A stretch of DNA of 64,000 nucleotides, from positions 3,983,501-4,047,500 of the forward strand of contig NC_044590.1 of NCBI RefSeq assembly GCF_901933205.1, in the 5' to 3' direction. The notes under the pieces were generated by a model, which was given only the letters and a program-made list of their open reading frames with translations, did not search any database and was not told the origin of the DNA. The position numbers and the translations under genes are program-made. Positions within the stretch are counted from its first letter, which is position 1. Every line of letters starts with the position of its first letter. The stretch comes from Camarhynchus parvulus. Lineage: Eukaryota; Chordata; Aves; Passeriformes; Thraupidae. Positions 1 through 11,706 of this stretch are shown here, one piece after another.

Positions 1-3000
1 AAAGCAAAACATCTTTGTACATTTTGTTTACCCAGTGTTCACCACTGAAATAACAGGGTTTCAGTGATTTGCACAAATTTAGGGGTGTTTATTTCCACTG
101 CCACTTGTTTGTGAGTGCTCATAGAACTTTGACTGCTCTGGTGGAAAAAACAGAAAGTGACAAAATCCCCAAGGGAAGATTTGAATTAAATTTTGTGCAT
201 CCCTTGATTTGGGGTTTGCTAAGACCTACTGTATGTGTGAGAAACAAGGCTTTCCTTTTTTATTTTCTTGTATATTTTTGGCAGCTTATGGAGATTATCA
301 ACATTTTATATGACACAAGAATGCAAAGCAGGATACATCATGCAAAAAGGGGCTGAGTTCCACTTTGGACAACTTTACCAAATCCATCCCCACTCTCTTT
401 CTGTTGGCTTCATAATCTTTTCTTGAGAAACAATTGCTTCTTCACATGGAAACAGGTATATTAGTGGCAGCTCCAGGCTCTATGCAGCATATGATGCTGG
501 AAGTTTAATTTAGACTTGGAGAAATGAAAAACCGTGGAAGAAAATTTGTGGGGGTTTTCATATATTGCAACACACTAAACTATATTAACTTTATCCAATG
601 ACCTTTGTTCAGCCTATGGTTTCATTTCTTGGAATTGCCAACACCAAAGTTGGAGAAATCTAGAGGAAGCCATGAAAGATGCTTCATAATAAATGCAGTC
701 ACCTCACCACATTGAGCTTCCTAGGATAATGATTAACTCTTTGTATTCTTCAGAATTTCTTTATATCAGATTAGAACTGAGTTCTTTAAGGTGAAGACTC
801 TTCTTAGTAAATATGCAGCTAATTTTAGATGTACTATAAATATATTAAAGTCATGATGGTTGTTTTATTTTCAAGTGCTAGTAGACTTTTTGGCATTCTG
901 TAATTCCAGGACCTAGTTGTTACCGTCCTTATTTTGACAACCAGAAGTTAAAATAGAGAGGAAAGTTTAAGCCCAATGTTTGTTGTCACCCCTTGAATAT
1001 GTAACCACACTCTGACCATAAAATCTTCCTCCCCCATTGCATATGGAGATTCCCAATGAATTCTAGGCAATGGACTCAAGAATAAAAGCTAATGAAGACT
1101 TTCTGTAATGGTGGTAAACAGATTTTTTTTTCCATTACTCTTAAATTTTAGTGAGGATTAAGCTCTGTACAGAGGCATGGAAGCCTGCAGAGCTTTAATT
1201 ACTCAGCACTGGAAAAGCTTTGTCTTGCTGAATAGTCTTCCTTGATTTGGTATATTTCTGATCTGCCCTTGAAAAATTACTCACAGGAAAAAAATTAGAC
1301 AAAAATAAAGTTGCAAAATTTTAATACACCTACAGTGAGTTTTAATGAAATTCAATCAGAGCACAGTGAACACATCTTAAATTGGCTAAAATATTCCGTA
1401 TGTGATCCTGATGTTTTAATTAAAATATCACTGGAAGGATTCAGTTAGTGTGGGATTCAGTGGAAGTACTGAAAATTAACTGTGGACACAAATTCTTAGA
1501 GGGATGACAAAAATATTGAGAGAGTTGCTTGTCATTGTTTTAGCAACAATCTGTGATTGTTACACATCCCTGTAGTCTGCATCAGCTATTTTGAATGAGG
1601 CAGGTTCAGCTCAGCGCTGTGTTTTTCTCTTTTTCCACTGTCATTGAGCCTATAGTGTCACATCCTAGAACAGCCCATGGGTTGGTCATTTCCTCCTTGC
1701 AGATTAATCTCCTGTCTTTTGGAAAAGAGAACAGAAATACAGAATTATAAATGCACAACACTCTGCTTTCTTTGGAGTTTAAAAGTAGGTTTAAGATTTG
1801 TTTGGCTCTTGATTATCAGCTTCATATTTTTTTGGAGGTTGTTTTCATGTGGTCCTTGGAATCTGAGTTTCATCACATATCATTGTATGATCAGTTGATG
1901 AAATCATTGAGAGAAAAAAAGAGTAATGAAGCAGCCTTTAAAAACTGAACGTCTGCAAATCTGCAAATCTTAAAAGAAGCCAAACAAAAGCTAAACTGAA
2001 GGGTAGGACCCTTCTTGAAAGAAAATTAAATGGCTTTATAGATACTATTATTTTCTAAGAAACTATTTTTTTTATACTGAAAAGAAACTCTTTTCAGCAG
2101 TATAGTACATACAACTTCTGACAAAAAAATGGAAAGCAATTTAAAATTTCCCCAAAAGACATACGACAATGTATTCCAGACCTCTGAAAACTGGGGTGAC
2201 GCTGTGGGGTGCTTAATTATAGACCAAAGTTTTATCAAACTAAGAGAAATAGAAAGTACTAGGCTAAGTATAAAGCTGCAAAGAATGTTCAGTGGTTTCA
2301 TTCATAGAGTGAAGTAAATTTTTTTATTCCTTTTTTTTTTCCTCAAGACCAGCTGCAGGACCACTGATAAGAAGTGCAGGGGAATAACAGCCTTTGGGCT
2401 ACTTGTTCCATTATCTTTGGATGAAGATGCTCCTGATTGTGGATGGATGCTACATCCACCTCTATGGAGGCACGGGGAAAATACTTTTGAGAAGTATTTT
2501 AGACAGAATAATGAATGAGCATGCATTTTCAAAAGACTTTTCACTAAAGAAATAATGTCTTTGAGGGGGATCTGATGCTTACTCCTATAACAAAGTGTAG
2601 GAACACCCATCTCAAAAATCTCTCTCAGCTTTCCCAACCACAAAAACTCATCTATAGAGGATGAAAATGGTGCAATTCACTCCCCACAGGCTGGCCTCTG
2701 TCTCTCCCTATGGCTGTGCTATCACAGAGTGATCCAGGCCTCCTGGCTTCTTTTTCTGTCAGCACTCCATGGCAGTATCAGCCAACTGCAGAAACATCCC
2801 AAAACCAGATTTTTCCTAAACTTGGAGTGAACCTGAACCTAAAATTCCTGTGAGTGTTATTCTGTGTGTTAATGAACCCAGAACACCTATGTGCAGAATT
2901 TTATGGTTTTGTTCACCTTGAGGTGTGGGTGCTCAAAGGATGTCTCATTTTCAAGAGGCAAATGTCTCTTGCTGTTCTCTCTGAAGTGCCTTCCACAAAT

Positions 3001-3892
3001 TTTATCTTTGCACTTCCTGAGAGCCCCAGGGCTGGAAGCCCCAGACGATGAGCTCAGGTGGAGTCCATCATGCGTGTCCTGATGTCATTGCTCAGGGGCA
3101 GGAATCATCCCAGTGGCAGGGCAGCCAGCCAAGGGCATCCAGCTTTTCCTTAAAGGCACCTGCACACCCAGAACTTCCCAAAACAAGTGTGCATCAGCTT
3201 CCTCTGCTTGCCAAAAAGCAAATATCCCTAAGGGACATCCAGTGGCTCCTCTCTTTATCATCTTGTTCTCTTTCCACTCCCTGTCCAGGCTTTTATTTTC
3301 TGCCCATCCTACCCTCTCCTAACACTTTTCTCACTTCTAATGTGCTTGTGTCCCTTCCTCCCCTGTGTCCCCCTGCTCAGCAACTCCTGTCCTGCTCCTG
3401 TCCCCCAGGTCCCGCTGCTCACAGACCCCTCCATCCCCCTGCTGCAGATTTGAAGCTGAAGGAAGTGACAGGCAGAGTGGACAGCTGGAGTTTGTCTGGC
3501 ATGACAGCTTTCCCCTGTGCCAAAGATTAGTATTGCTGCTCTGCTGGTGCAGCCAGAGATAAAATACAGCCCCAGCCTTTCCCTGAAATATGCCCTATAT
3601 AAATTCCAAGCCTTGGGTGAGAGAAAAGTTGACGATATTTGATGCCATCTTTTTTTCATGAACATACACAATCTATATATAATTTTTATATCCAAGCTTG
3701 CTTCCAGCCTTCCCAGTCAAAGCAGCAGCTTCTAGGCTCAAAGTGAATTGCACTTATGTAACTTCTAAAGCCTGGTTGGTATTCTGTGTGAATTGGCAAA
3801 TAATGACAGAAATTCCTGAACCATGGTTTAGCACAACCAGACAGTCGCTCTCAATGTTTACTCTAATCAGGAAAATGAGTTAATCTACAGAG
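1..3892. other. Gene-free stretch, unique sequence
   Basis: I see no supported gene here. The sequence is AT-rich with short poly-T and poly-A runs. A more GC-rich patch at about 3000-3530 holds a 160-codon open frame (3048-3530, +), but the predicted product is Ser/Pro/Leu-rich with no recognisable domain, and overlapping frames on both strands are also open, as expected from a locally stop-poor composition. I found no credible splice-bounded exon, CpG island or known transposon. It could be intergenic or intronic. Confidence 0.7.
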
Positions 3893-3962
3893 TCATAGAA
3901 TCATAAAATTTTTTAGATTGGAAAAGACCTTGAAGAACATCAAGTCCAACAGTTAAATTTAT
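3893..3962 (-). mobile_element. CR1 LINE fragment, 3' tail, antisense
   Basis: Read on the + strand, this begins with two copies of the TCATAGAA-type octamer (the second decayed) and continues with the phrase around 'ggaaaagaccttgaagaaca' and 'catcaagtccaac'. This is the reverse complement of the 3' end of avian CR1 non-LTR retrotransposons, which finish in short ATTCTATG-type repeats. Only about 70 bp are kept, so the copy is extremely 5'-truncated and cannot code for anything. CR1 inserts without reliable target duplications, so none is called. Homology past about 3950 is weak, and the inner border is approximate. Confidence 0.88.
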
Positions 3963-6900
3963 CTTTAAAGGGAAAATGTTTAATTTGTCACTCTACAAAA
4001 ACACTGAGTGGGCTTTAATATTAAAAGCCAAGATGACGTGGATTTTACTTGTCACTAACTACAGGTAGCTACAGACATAATAATAATAATCATTATCATA
4101 ATCATCAAAAACAATAAAAGCATCTAGTTCTACTAGATTAAAAAAAATATCTGGTGTGGAAATGTGGAAAAAAGCACACAAAATTCAACAGTTTGTGTTG
4201 TAACACCTGCTATAGCTCATGGCTTGCAGCAGCAATAATCTGCCCTGTATTTGGCAGTATTGTATTGTTTGGTATGACAATTGTCATGTCCCAATGCCAA
4301 AAGCAGGATTTGACTGTTCTCTGATTGACAGTAATATAAAACAGCACATTAGGTTTATTTTACTTATTTTACAGAATTCTACCACAAGATAAAACCAGAA
4401 TCTGTCCCATTAAATAGGCTTTGAAAATCTGGGCAAAAATCTCAAACCCATGAAACCCATGAGGGTGAAAGTTTTTACTCAAGATCACATGGTTTTCACA
4501 ATTATTTTGGGCTAATTTTAGGATTGTTCCTGTGCCAGTTTGAAATTTTGTGTGTCCGTCATGACTGATCTAAATGAATAACTAAAATACTGAAGATTTA
4601 TTGCCATAAAAGGATTTCAGCTTTCCAAGTGATAAGAATGTTATGACATGTATTGATCTTCTGAGGTGGTAGTAGTCACTGAAAGATGGATCTTCCCATT
4701 TAATTTTTTTTTGTTCTTTTTACTATTATCATATTTATTGAGAACATGTCAGAACAATTGGCACAAAGCCTTGGGATGCTGATAAACTGATAAGATGAGC
4801 ATATATGTGAAGCAGTAGTTGATCAATGTATTTTAACTAAGGTTGTTTGGTCAAGGAAATGTAATACTTTCCATATCTCCTCTTGGAAATAAATGTAATA
4901 GTCTATCTCACCTCCCATGTGTTTCCCAGTAATCATCTTCAGGTTTTTTTTCCCCAATTAATTACAGGCTTTTAGATGACAAATGGAGTCCCTCTCATGG
5001 GGACAGGAAGGGAGAGGATTGCTTGGAAAAATTCTCCTTTGAACAATGCAACCTTACATACAGATTATTTCTAAGCAGACTTTTTCCCTGTGTCACTCTC
5101 ATTTCAATGTGTATTTGGAGACTCCAGGATTTATTCCAAGCTAGTTTACAACTAAATTAAAGGAGGAGAAGGAAACACCAGAAAGAAGATTTTATGCAGT
5201 TTGTCAGTGTAAGCTCCAAGCTATTGAGGATTATTCCCTTGTTTTCATGGGGGGCTTTATGATCTTTATTGTGATTTAAGGAGGAAAGAGCATGGGATTT
5301 TTTTCTGTATTCTTTTCTCTTCTGTTTGTGTGTGTGCTCCCTTCCTCGTTGTTCATTTACAATGCTCATTTGGAGAACACACAACAGTGGGAACATTTGG
5401 GAGCAGGGGAAGATTTTAATTGTAATCTTCCAGTTTTAATTGTTGTCTTCCAAGGCGATAATGACGACGAACATAAACCATTCTACATGAATGTCTCTGT
5501 TACAGCAGAGAAACTAACTGAGGAATAATGGGGATGAAAACAGAAAATATTTGCTGGAAGGCAAAATTGGACACAGGCCAGATCACAGATTCTGATAGGA
5601 TTTTTTTTTCCTTAAGCCCTATACCAGCCATGCTACAAACACATCCCAGAGCAGGAATTAACTGCTTAAGAAGATTGTGCTAATGGGGATGATTTTAAAG
5701 CATGGGAAGCTTTGCTGTTTGTGTTTCAACACCAGTAGAAGAGGCATCATTTGGAGTCCACTAAAGTAAATCTTCATGCAGACATCTCCTGACAGGCATG
5801 AATATGTGGTGTGCATAAATAAATGCATAAAGTGCAGCAGAATTCTTATGGAAAGTGCCACATTGCAGAGAATATATTTTCAAATGCTCAAGGTAACAAA
5901 AGTGCATCACCCCCTGTGCTGTTTAGCTGCTCCTGAGATATTGGGGGAACACTTGACATTTCAGTGTTCCTAATTCTGTTGGGGCCTATTCCTGCTGTGA
6001 CTGAGTTCAACTTTTGACCATCACAGGTAATTTCTCCCTTTAGTATGGAGTTAAAAGCCTGGATTTAATTTAGACTGCTCTTGTGATTAAGTTCATTCAC
6101 TGTGGGCTTCACCTAACAGATGGGCCAGGGTTACCACATTGATTTGCATAGAAATTAGAATTGATCAAAACTAAATTATTGATTATTTCAAGTTGAAAAA
6201 CACCCTCTTCAACCTTGCATTCTCATGGAGCACCTCCTAACTGATGAGCTGTTATCATTGCAGAGCTGGTAAATAAATAATAAATTGGTAACATAATAAA
6301 AACATAATAAATAGGGTGGGATTTTCTGGTAATTTTGAACATTGTAGAATGGATAATAAGTTTGAATCAGAAGAACTCCCCTTTAAATGCTAGGAAGACC
6401 TGATGATACATTCTGATATCATTTTAAATGTTATTTGAGAATGAAAAAGGCTTGATTTTCTGCTTCACATTTAAAATGTGGTTTTTCATTTAAAAATTAA
6501 TTAGAAATAGTCCTCCCTGTTAGTGTTTGTTTGTTAGTTTGGTTTTAGTGGTCAGATTAATTTATTTATTAGAAGTCCCTTACAGCACTTTCCCACATTA
6601 AATTGCATTGAGTTTTCTTCCTCCTAACACTTCCAATTCTTTATCTCTAGTGATAGAAAACTCCTCTTCCCTTGCCTCCTCTTTTTTCCTGTTAAATGCT
6701 TTTTATTTAAGGAACTCAGGAACAATGGCATTTATTGGAGAGCTCTGAGAACAAAGTTTAATTCTCAGCTCGGCTGTGTGATCCCTTTATGACACTGAAC
6801 AAGTTACTCAGGCTCTCTGTGTGCTGTTCTCTATCTATAAAAGACAGATAATAGCACTTTCTTAACTGGCAAATCTTAACAATGTAGGTATTAAAGGTTA

Positions 6901-8624
6901 TGTGTATTTCTGCTGAGGCATAGCCAGAACTTTAAAATATATACAATTTTTGAGGTAGGTTGAGAGCCATTTCCTTCCTTTTATTTATTGCTGACCTTGG
7001 CAAGGTTTTTCATCTTGCTCCCTAAGAAATGTGTGCATTTTCAGAATATGCTTCAAGTGCCATATCTGATCACAGGTATCAGAGATCCAGTTATGAAATG
7101 GTCTGATTTAAAAACTGCAGAAACAGAATTCCAGAGTCACTTTTCCGCTACTTAGTTTCCATCTGAGGCAAGTCTGTACAGATGGGTATCTTGTTGGAAT
7201 TCAATATCCTGAATATTACCTTGATTTTCTTTGGGTAGAGAGGAAGAAGATAAGTTCATTAGTATCTGCTTTCCTCCAAACCTCTCCTGCAATGACTTTC
7301 CTTTGGTTATTCAGGTAGGTGATTTCTTTTTTGCCTTTGGAGCCACATTCAGGTCATCCAGCTCCCTAGTAATTTGAATACCAACAAACTGGGTCTTTCT
7401 GACAGCCTGAGCTTGACAGGCTGCTCTAAGTCCCTCCACTGAATTGTTGGTCTGTCATGTTATTTCCCCTGGAAATGGTATAAGAGCTGATAGCAACCTG
7501 AATACCTAAAAATAGATGGGCAGAATAGGCCTTGGAATATGTAGCTGGTATTTTATCATCCTGGCTCCCTCTGCCATTGCATGGTGCAATGTGATAGCTT
7601 AAAATAACTAAGTACCATTCTTGTGCCAAAAATATAAAATGTCATTCAGTATTACAGTATCCATTTCAGCTATGGACACACTCCTCACAGTTCCTTCAGC
7701 ATTTTTCCTAGCACAGCTAATTCCAAACATTGTCAGAGTGAAAACTCTTGCAGGTGACCAAATTTATCTAATCCCGAGAGACAAATTTATTAAACGGGAC
7801 CAACACATTTTTCTCCATCTGCACCCCTGGGTTTGATCCTTCTAAACTCTCCACATGGCCTAAGATCCCTCATGCTGCTTTGTCTTCCCACCACAAGTCA
7901 GAAACAGAGTAAAAGGATAAAATCTGCCTTGCCAACTTGTACTTTCTTTTAGCCACAGGCTAATTTTTGTTGTTCTGGGGAGTAGTGATGCGTATAATGC
8001 ATGTACAGTAGATTTGATGAGCTGGAGGCTTCTGCTTCAGATGGTGTTTCTGGAGTTGTTTTGCTGCTTTAGTGCAAGTGAAAGATTTCCTCTTTTTGGC
8101 AGAATGGGTGTCATTGCCATAGATTTTAGATGCCTCTCCTGAAAAATACATGTGCTGGAATTACCCTATAGAAAACCAAGCTGCAATTTTTAACCTAAAA
8201 GATACAGAATTGTGTCAGCATTTGTTTACCAGTTTGCCCGAGCTGAAATGGGCAAAACCCAGCTGAGTTCTCATCAGCTTCAGTGCCCTGGTAGGAACCA
8301 GAGAGGGGAATGGGAAGAGTAAACCCAAAGAGCTGTAATACAGGTTAAATCAGATAGAGGGATTGTTTTAGCTCTCTAAATATCATATTCACACCCTGAT
8401 TCCTCCTTACTCTTCCTGCAGCTGCTGCAAGAGCCTTTCCAACTGTTGGGGGCTCTGCTCTCTGATCTGGGAGAAACACGGTCACTGCTACCTCAGCTGT
8501 GTCCCTGCAGTGCAGGGGGACGGGGAAAGGAAGGGAGAAATTATTGCTGCTGCTGTGGGACAGGTGCTTTGAACACTTTTATTCAGTTCTCTGGTGCTTG
8601 AGAGGTTTGATCGAGCTCCTCCTC
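3963..8624. other. Gene-free stretch, unique sequence
   Basis: No supported gene. A short run of four to five AAT triplets lies at 4077-4090 and a 14-bp perfect palindrome at 4274-4287. Otherwise the sequence is unique and AT-rich. Open frames are 80 codons or shorter and have no recognisable domain. Confidence 0.7.
4274..4287. repeat. 14-bp perfect palindrome
   Basis: The 14 bases ATGACAATTGTCAT equal their own reverse complement. The centre ACAATTGT combines two overlapping SOX-like half sites with a CAATTG core. The symmetry is seen directly; any protein binding is inference, and one such palindrome in 64 kb could be chance. Confidence 0.6.
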
Positions 8625-8785
8625 ATTCCGTGTTCTGACCCTAATCCAGTCTGGGTTTTCCCCCATTCCTCTTTCCAGGTATGATTCCATCCCTGTTTTT
8701 CCCCATTCCACATTCTGGCTCTGATCCAGTCCAAGATTTTTCCCCATTCCTGATTTCTGGCCCTGCGAAAGGTTTTTTAGTTTGT
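8625..8785. repeat. Degenerate 40-bp minisatellite, about four units
   Basis: Units start with ATTCC at 8625, 8665, 8705 and 8746, so the period is 40, 40 and 41 bp. Each unit runs from ATTCC through a 'ttctgg/ttccag' segment and, in the better copies, 'ctgatccagtcc', and ends in a T-run followed by CCCC. The first and third units are most alike; the fourth loses similarity after about 25 bp. The divergence suggests an old local tandem expansion. The open frames across it on both strands simply reflect the repeat. Confidence 0.8.
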
Positions 8786-11101
8786 TTAAACTCTTCTTTC
8801 TCCTCTTGGAAAAGCACTGTTGTCTCTTGCAACTGTCAGGTGTTTTTCTGTAGTAAGAAACGAGCTAAGAACTGGACGATGTTTATTTTATCATGAGAAA
8901 TAATTAGTGTATGAGAGAATTGGGCTGTCACCAATTTTTATGTCCACAATAAAGCAAAATTAATTGCTAGAAAATGAGCAAAACTCACATTTAGATGTTC
9001 CTGTGCCTTGTGTATTTTTGATACCTTTGCCTTCAGATAGTTCCACTCAGATCCTCACTTCATCCTTTTGCCTCTCATTTCAATTGTTTTGGAAGTGCCA
9101 AAAGCATCTTGTTTGATGCAATAAATGTTTTGTCAGTCATAGGCAGATTGTTTGCAGAGCTGCAGTTCTCTTAGGTATGTGTTTATGAAGTACACAAGCC
9201 TGTTAGTGATGGTTTTTTCTTTATATTCTCTTGTGTTTTGTATTTCTGTAGAGCTGAACAGAAACATCATACCATGATAAAGTTGGGCTGGTGGCTGACT
9301 CACCTCCCTTCTCATCCTCCTGAGCTGCAATTTTCTGTGTTTGCCTTTTTTGCTCAATTTTGGCACAGGGAGTGTGATTCTGCTCTTCACACATTGTGCT
9401 CCCGAGGTAATGTTATGGATCTCCATCCTGCCAGGAATGGGGATTCAGTGCTACCCTGGGCTGAATATTTGGGTTGTCAGAAGTGTTGGAAGGGTGGCAG
9501 GATGGTCGTTTCATCTCATAAAAATGCATTTAAAAACCAGTGAAATAAAACACAGGACGGAGGCAAGAAGTGATTCATTAAGGGTGGACAAATTGGCTTT
9601 CAAAAGACAAAGTAACTGCTCTCCAGAGGGATAATACAGCAAGTTACTGAACAGTCTGGGCTGAATCCAGAAAAGGATTTAATTGTGTGCTTGATTTTAA
9701 ATATTCAAGTAGTCCTTTAGCTTTACAGGGAAAATCCATGTGTGTAAAGTAAAACAGAATAGAGTCTGCACACAATTAAACTCTTTATCTTGCTCCATTT
9801 CCCTGAATTTTGCTCCAAGGCTTCCAAGCCATGATTCCACCTTGGAGTGATCTTGTATTTCATAGCACACAAATGTTCTCAGCTCTGTGCAACCCTTGGC
9901 TTCAGATCTCAGCTCCTGTCTAGGGGGTTTTGGGATATTCACACACAGCATCCCCAGAATGAAGTGTACACACACTGAAATAGCAGCAGAATACTCCTGG
10001 TTTTCACAACAAATCCTTCTCAGGGCAGCAGTTTTCAACTTTTCATTGGAGAAAAAGAGGGCTGTGGGAAAGGGCTCCTCACTGAGGACAAAGGTTCTGC
10101 TGTAAGTGAATATATACATTAGCAATTAGCTGCTATATGATGGCTAGGAAAACTCAGAGAGAAGTTTGGGATTATAAGATGAGTTCAGGAAACTGTTTCT
10201 GAAAGACCTTAGGGCCAGATTCTAATTAGCAAATGACAAAATAGTTCAGAAAATAAGACTAGCACTGTAAGAATCTTGCCATAGTCAAAGCCCACCATCA
10301 GCAAAGATGCTTAATTATCCTGCATATGATAATTCCCTTGTGGAGTTATATGATAAGTATAAAGGGCATTGAAGTCAGAATTACCCTGAAAGTCTTTGGC
10401 CTGAAAAGCAGAAGAAGTGAAAGAAAATATAACAATGAAAACAGTTTGAAACAATTTGCATCTTTTCAATAACTCCTTTTTTACCACTCTGTAAACAGCA
10501 CGGCAGGAAAACAAGGGAAAAAACCTGTGGGCTGGAGTCTCTTCTCTTTTCCATGAGCTTTATTGTGTTTCATTAGTCCTGATTTTAATTATTGCAAGCA
10601 AAAATGAAGCCAAGGCTTGCTGCCTCTTAAGCTGCTCAGCTCAGATCCCTGCAATTCCTTGGAAAGAACAGGAGCAAAGCAATCTTTGGGTAACATAATA
10701 CAACCCCTGAACTTTGATCTCAATCAAGGCCTTCTGAGAAGAAACAATAATGTCATAACTCCTTGAAAGCTTACAACGCCAAAAAATAAAACCTCTATCA
10801 GAAACCTGCCCACGAACACTGAGACATAATTCTCCTGACCCCACAGCACCGCTCCATATGTTGTATATACTAAAGAGAAAAAATGGGTTTTATTTGTACC
10901 TACACTCTCACCAATTATAGCTGAAGCTGTTGGCTCCCTGTGTGTTGTCATTGACACAGATGGATAAAAACAGATACAGGGTGTAAGGGAATATTATAAC
11001 TCAGAGCTCTCGTGCTGCACCACAGACAGGATTTAAATTCCTCTGTACCTCTTAGCTTGAAAAGTTCTCTGAGAAACAACCTGACTGATGAAGGTCTGTG
11101 T
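8786..11101. other. Gene-free stretch, unique sequence
   Basis: No supported gene. A 142-codon open frame lies on the minus strand at 9697-10125, but its product has no recognisable domain and the opposite strand is partly open too. The sequence is otherwise unremarkable unique AT-rich DNA. Confidence 0.68.
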
Positions 11102-11151
11102 AAAGTAAAATTTCCAGCCTTTGTGCAAAGTAAAATTTCCAGCCTTTGTGC
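11102..11151. repeat. 25-bp unit duplicated in tandem
   Basis: The 25-bp unit beginning AAAGTAAAATTTCCAGCC occupies 11102-11126 and recurs at once at 11127-11151 with perfect or near-perfect identity. This looks like a recent slippage or repair duplication. No function is implied. Confidence 0.9.
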
Positions 11152-11492
11152 TGGCATTCAGGCTGGAAGGCACAGCAGGAGGAGATGGGAGATCCTTGGG
11201 GCTCAGGGGTGATTGGTACTGGCTGTGAGCTGCACGTGGGAACAGGACCCTGCTCGCTGTGGGAAATTCATGGAGGGGGATTTATCTCATGGAACTGACC
11301 AGTGAGTGACAGTGTGGCCAGGACCCTCCAGTTTGTGCTGGATCTGCAAAGGTTTAGGTGGCAAACCTATTTATTTTACCCCTACTCATCCACTTGTCCA
11401 GTGGCTCAGCTGCAAGACTGCCAGCTCTGAGCTGCTCAGAGCCCACATTCCTGTTCAGGGCAGTGTCCATGGGGTGGTGACAGCACAGGGTC
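11152..11492. other. Short gene-free spacer
   Basis: About 340 bp of moderately GC-rich unique sequence between the 25-bp duplication and the telomere-like cluster. I see no gene or repeat in it. Confidence 0.65.
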
Positions 11493-11706
11493 CCCTAACC
11501 CTAACCCTAGGCAGGTAAATCAGCCCAGGGTTAGGGATGGTGCTAAGGAAAAAGCTGTGGAGGCAGCCATGTGGTGGCAGTTTTGTGTTCCCCTTGGGAT
11601 GCCTTTGGCAGCAGCAGAGTGCCTGGAGCTCTGGGCTTTCTGTTTTAAAAACCCTAACCCTGGCTGGAACCCTAACCCTAACCCTAGGCAGTAAATGCAG
11701 CCTAGG
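11493..11706. repeat. Telomere-like CCCTAA cluster on both strands
   Basis: Four blocks of vertebrate telomere motif lie within about 215 bp. Block 1 (11493-11511) is two CCCTAA plus CCCTAGG. Block 2 (11524-11536) has AGGGTTAGGG in the opposite sense. Block 3 (11650-11664) has AACCCTAACCCTGG. Block 4 (11668-11688) is again CCCTAACCCTAACCCTAGG. Blocks 1 and 4 continue with the same flank (GGCAG, then TAAAT, then CAGCC), so about 45 bp was duplicated with a spacing near 177 bp. Blocks 2 and 3 form an inverted pair. This is a short interstitial telomeric-type sequence, not a chromosome end. Confidence 0.85.

Noticed and set aside
3048..3530. 160-codon open frame on the plus strand
   Set aside because: Low-complexity Ser/Pro/Leu-rich product; overlapping frames on both strands are open too, as expected from composition.
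9697..10125. 142-codon open frame on the minus strand
   Set aside because: No domain or family resemblance; the ATG context and surroundings give no support for a gene.
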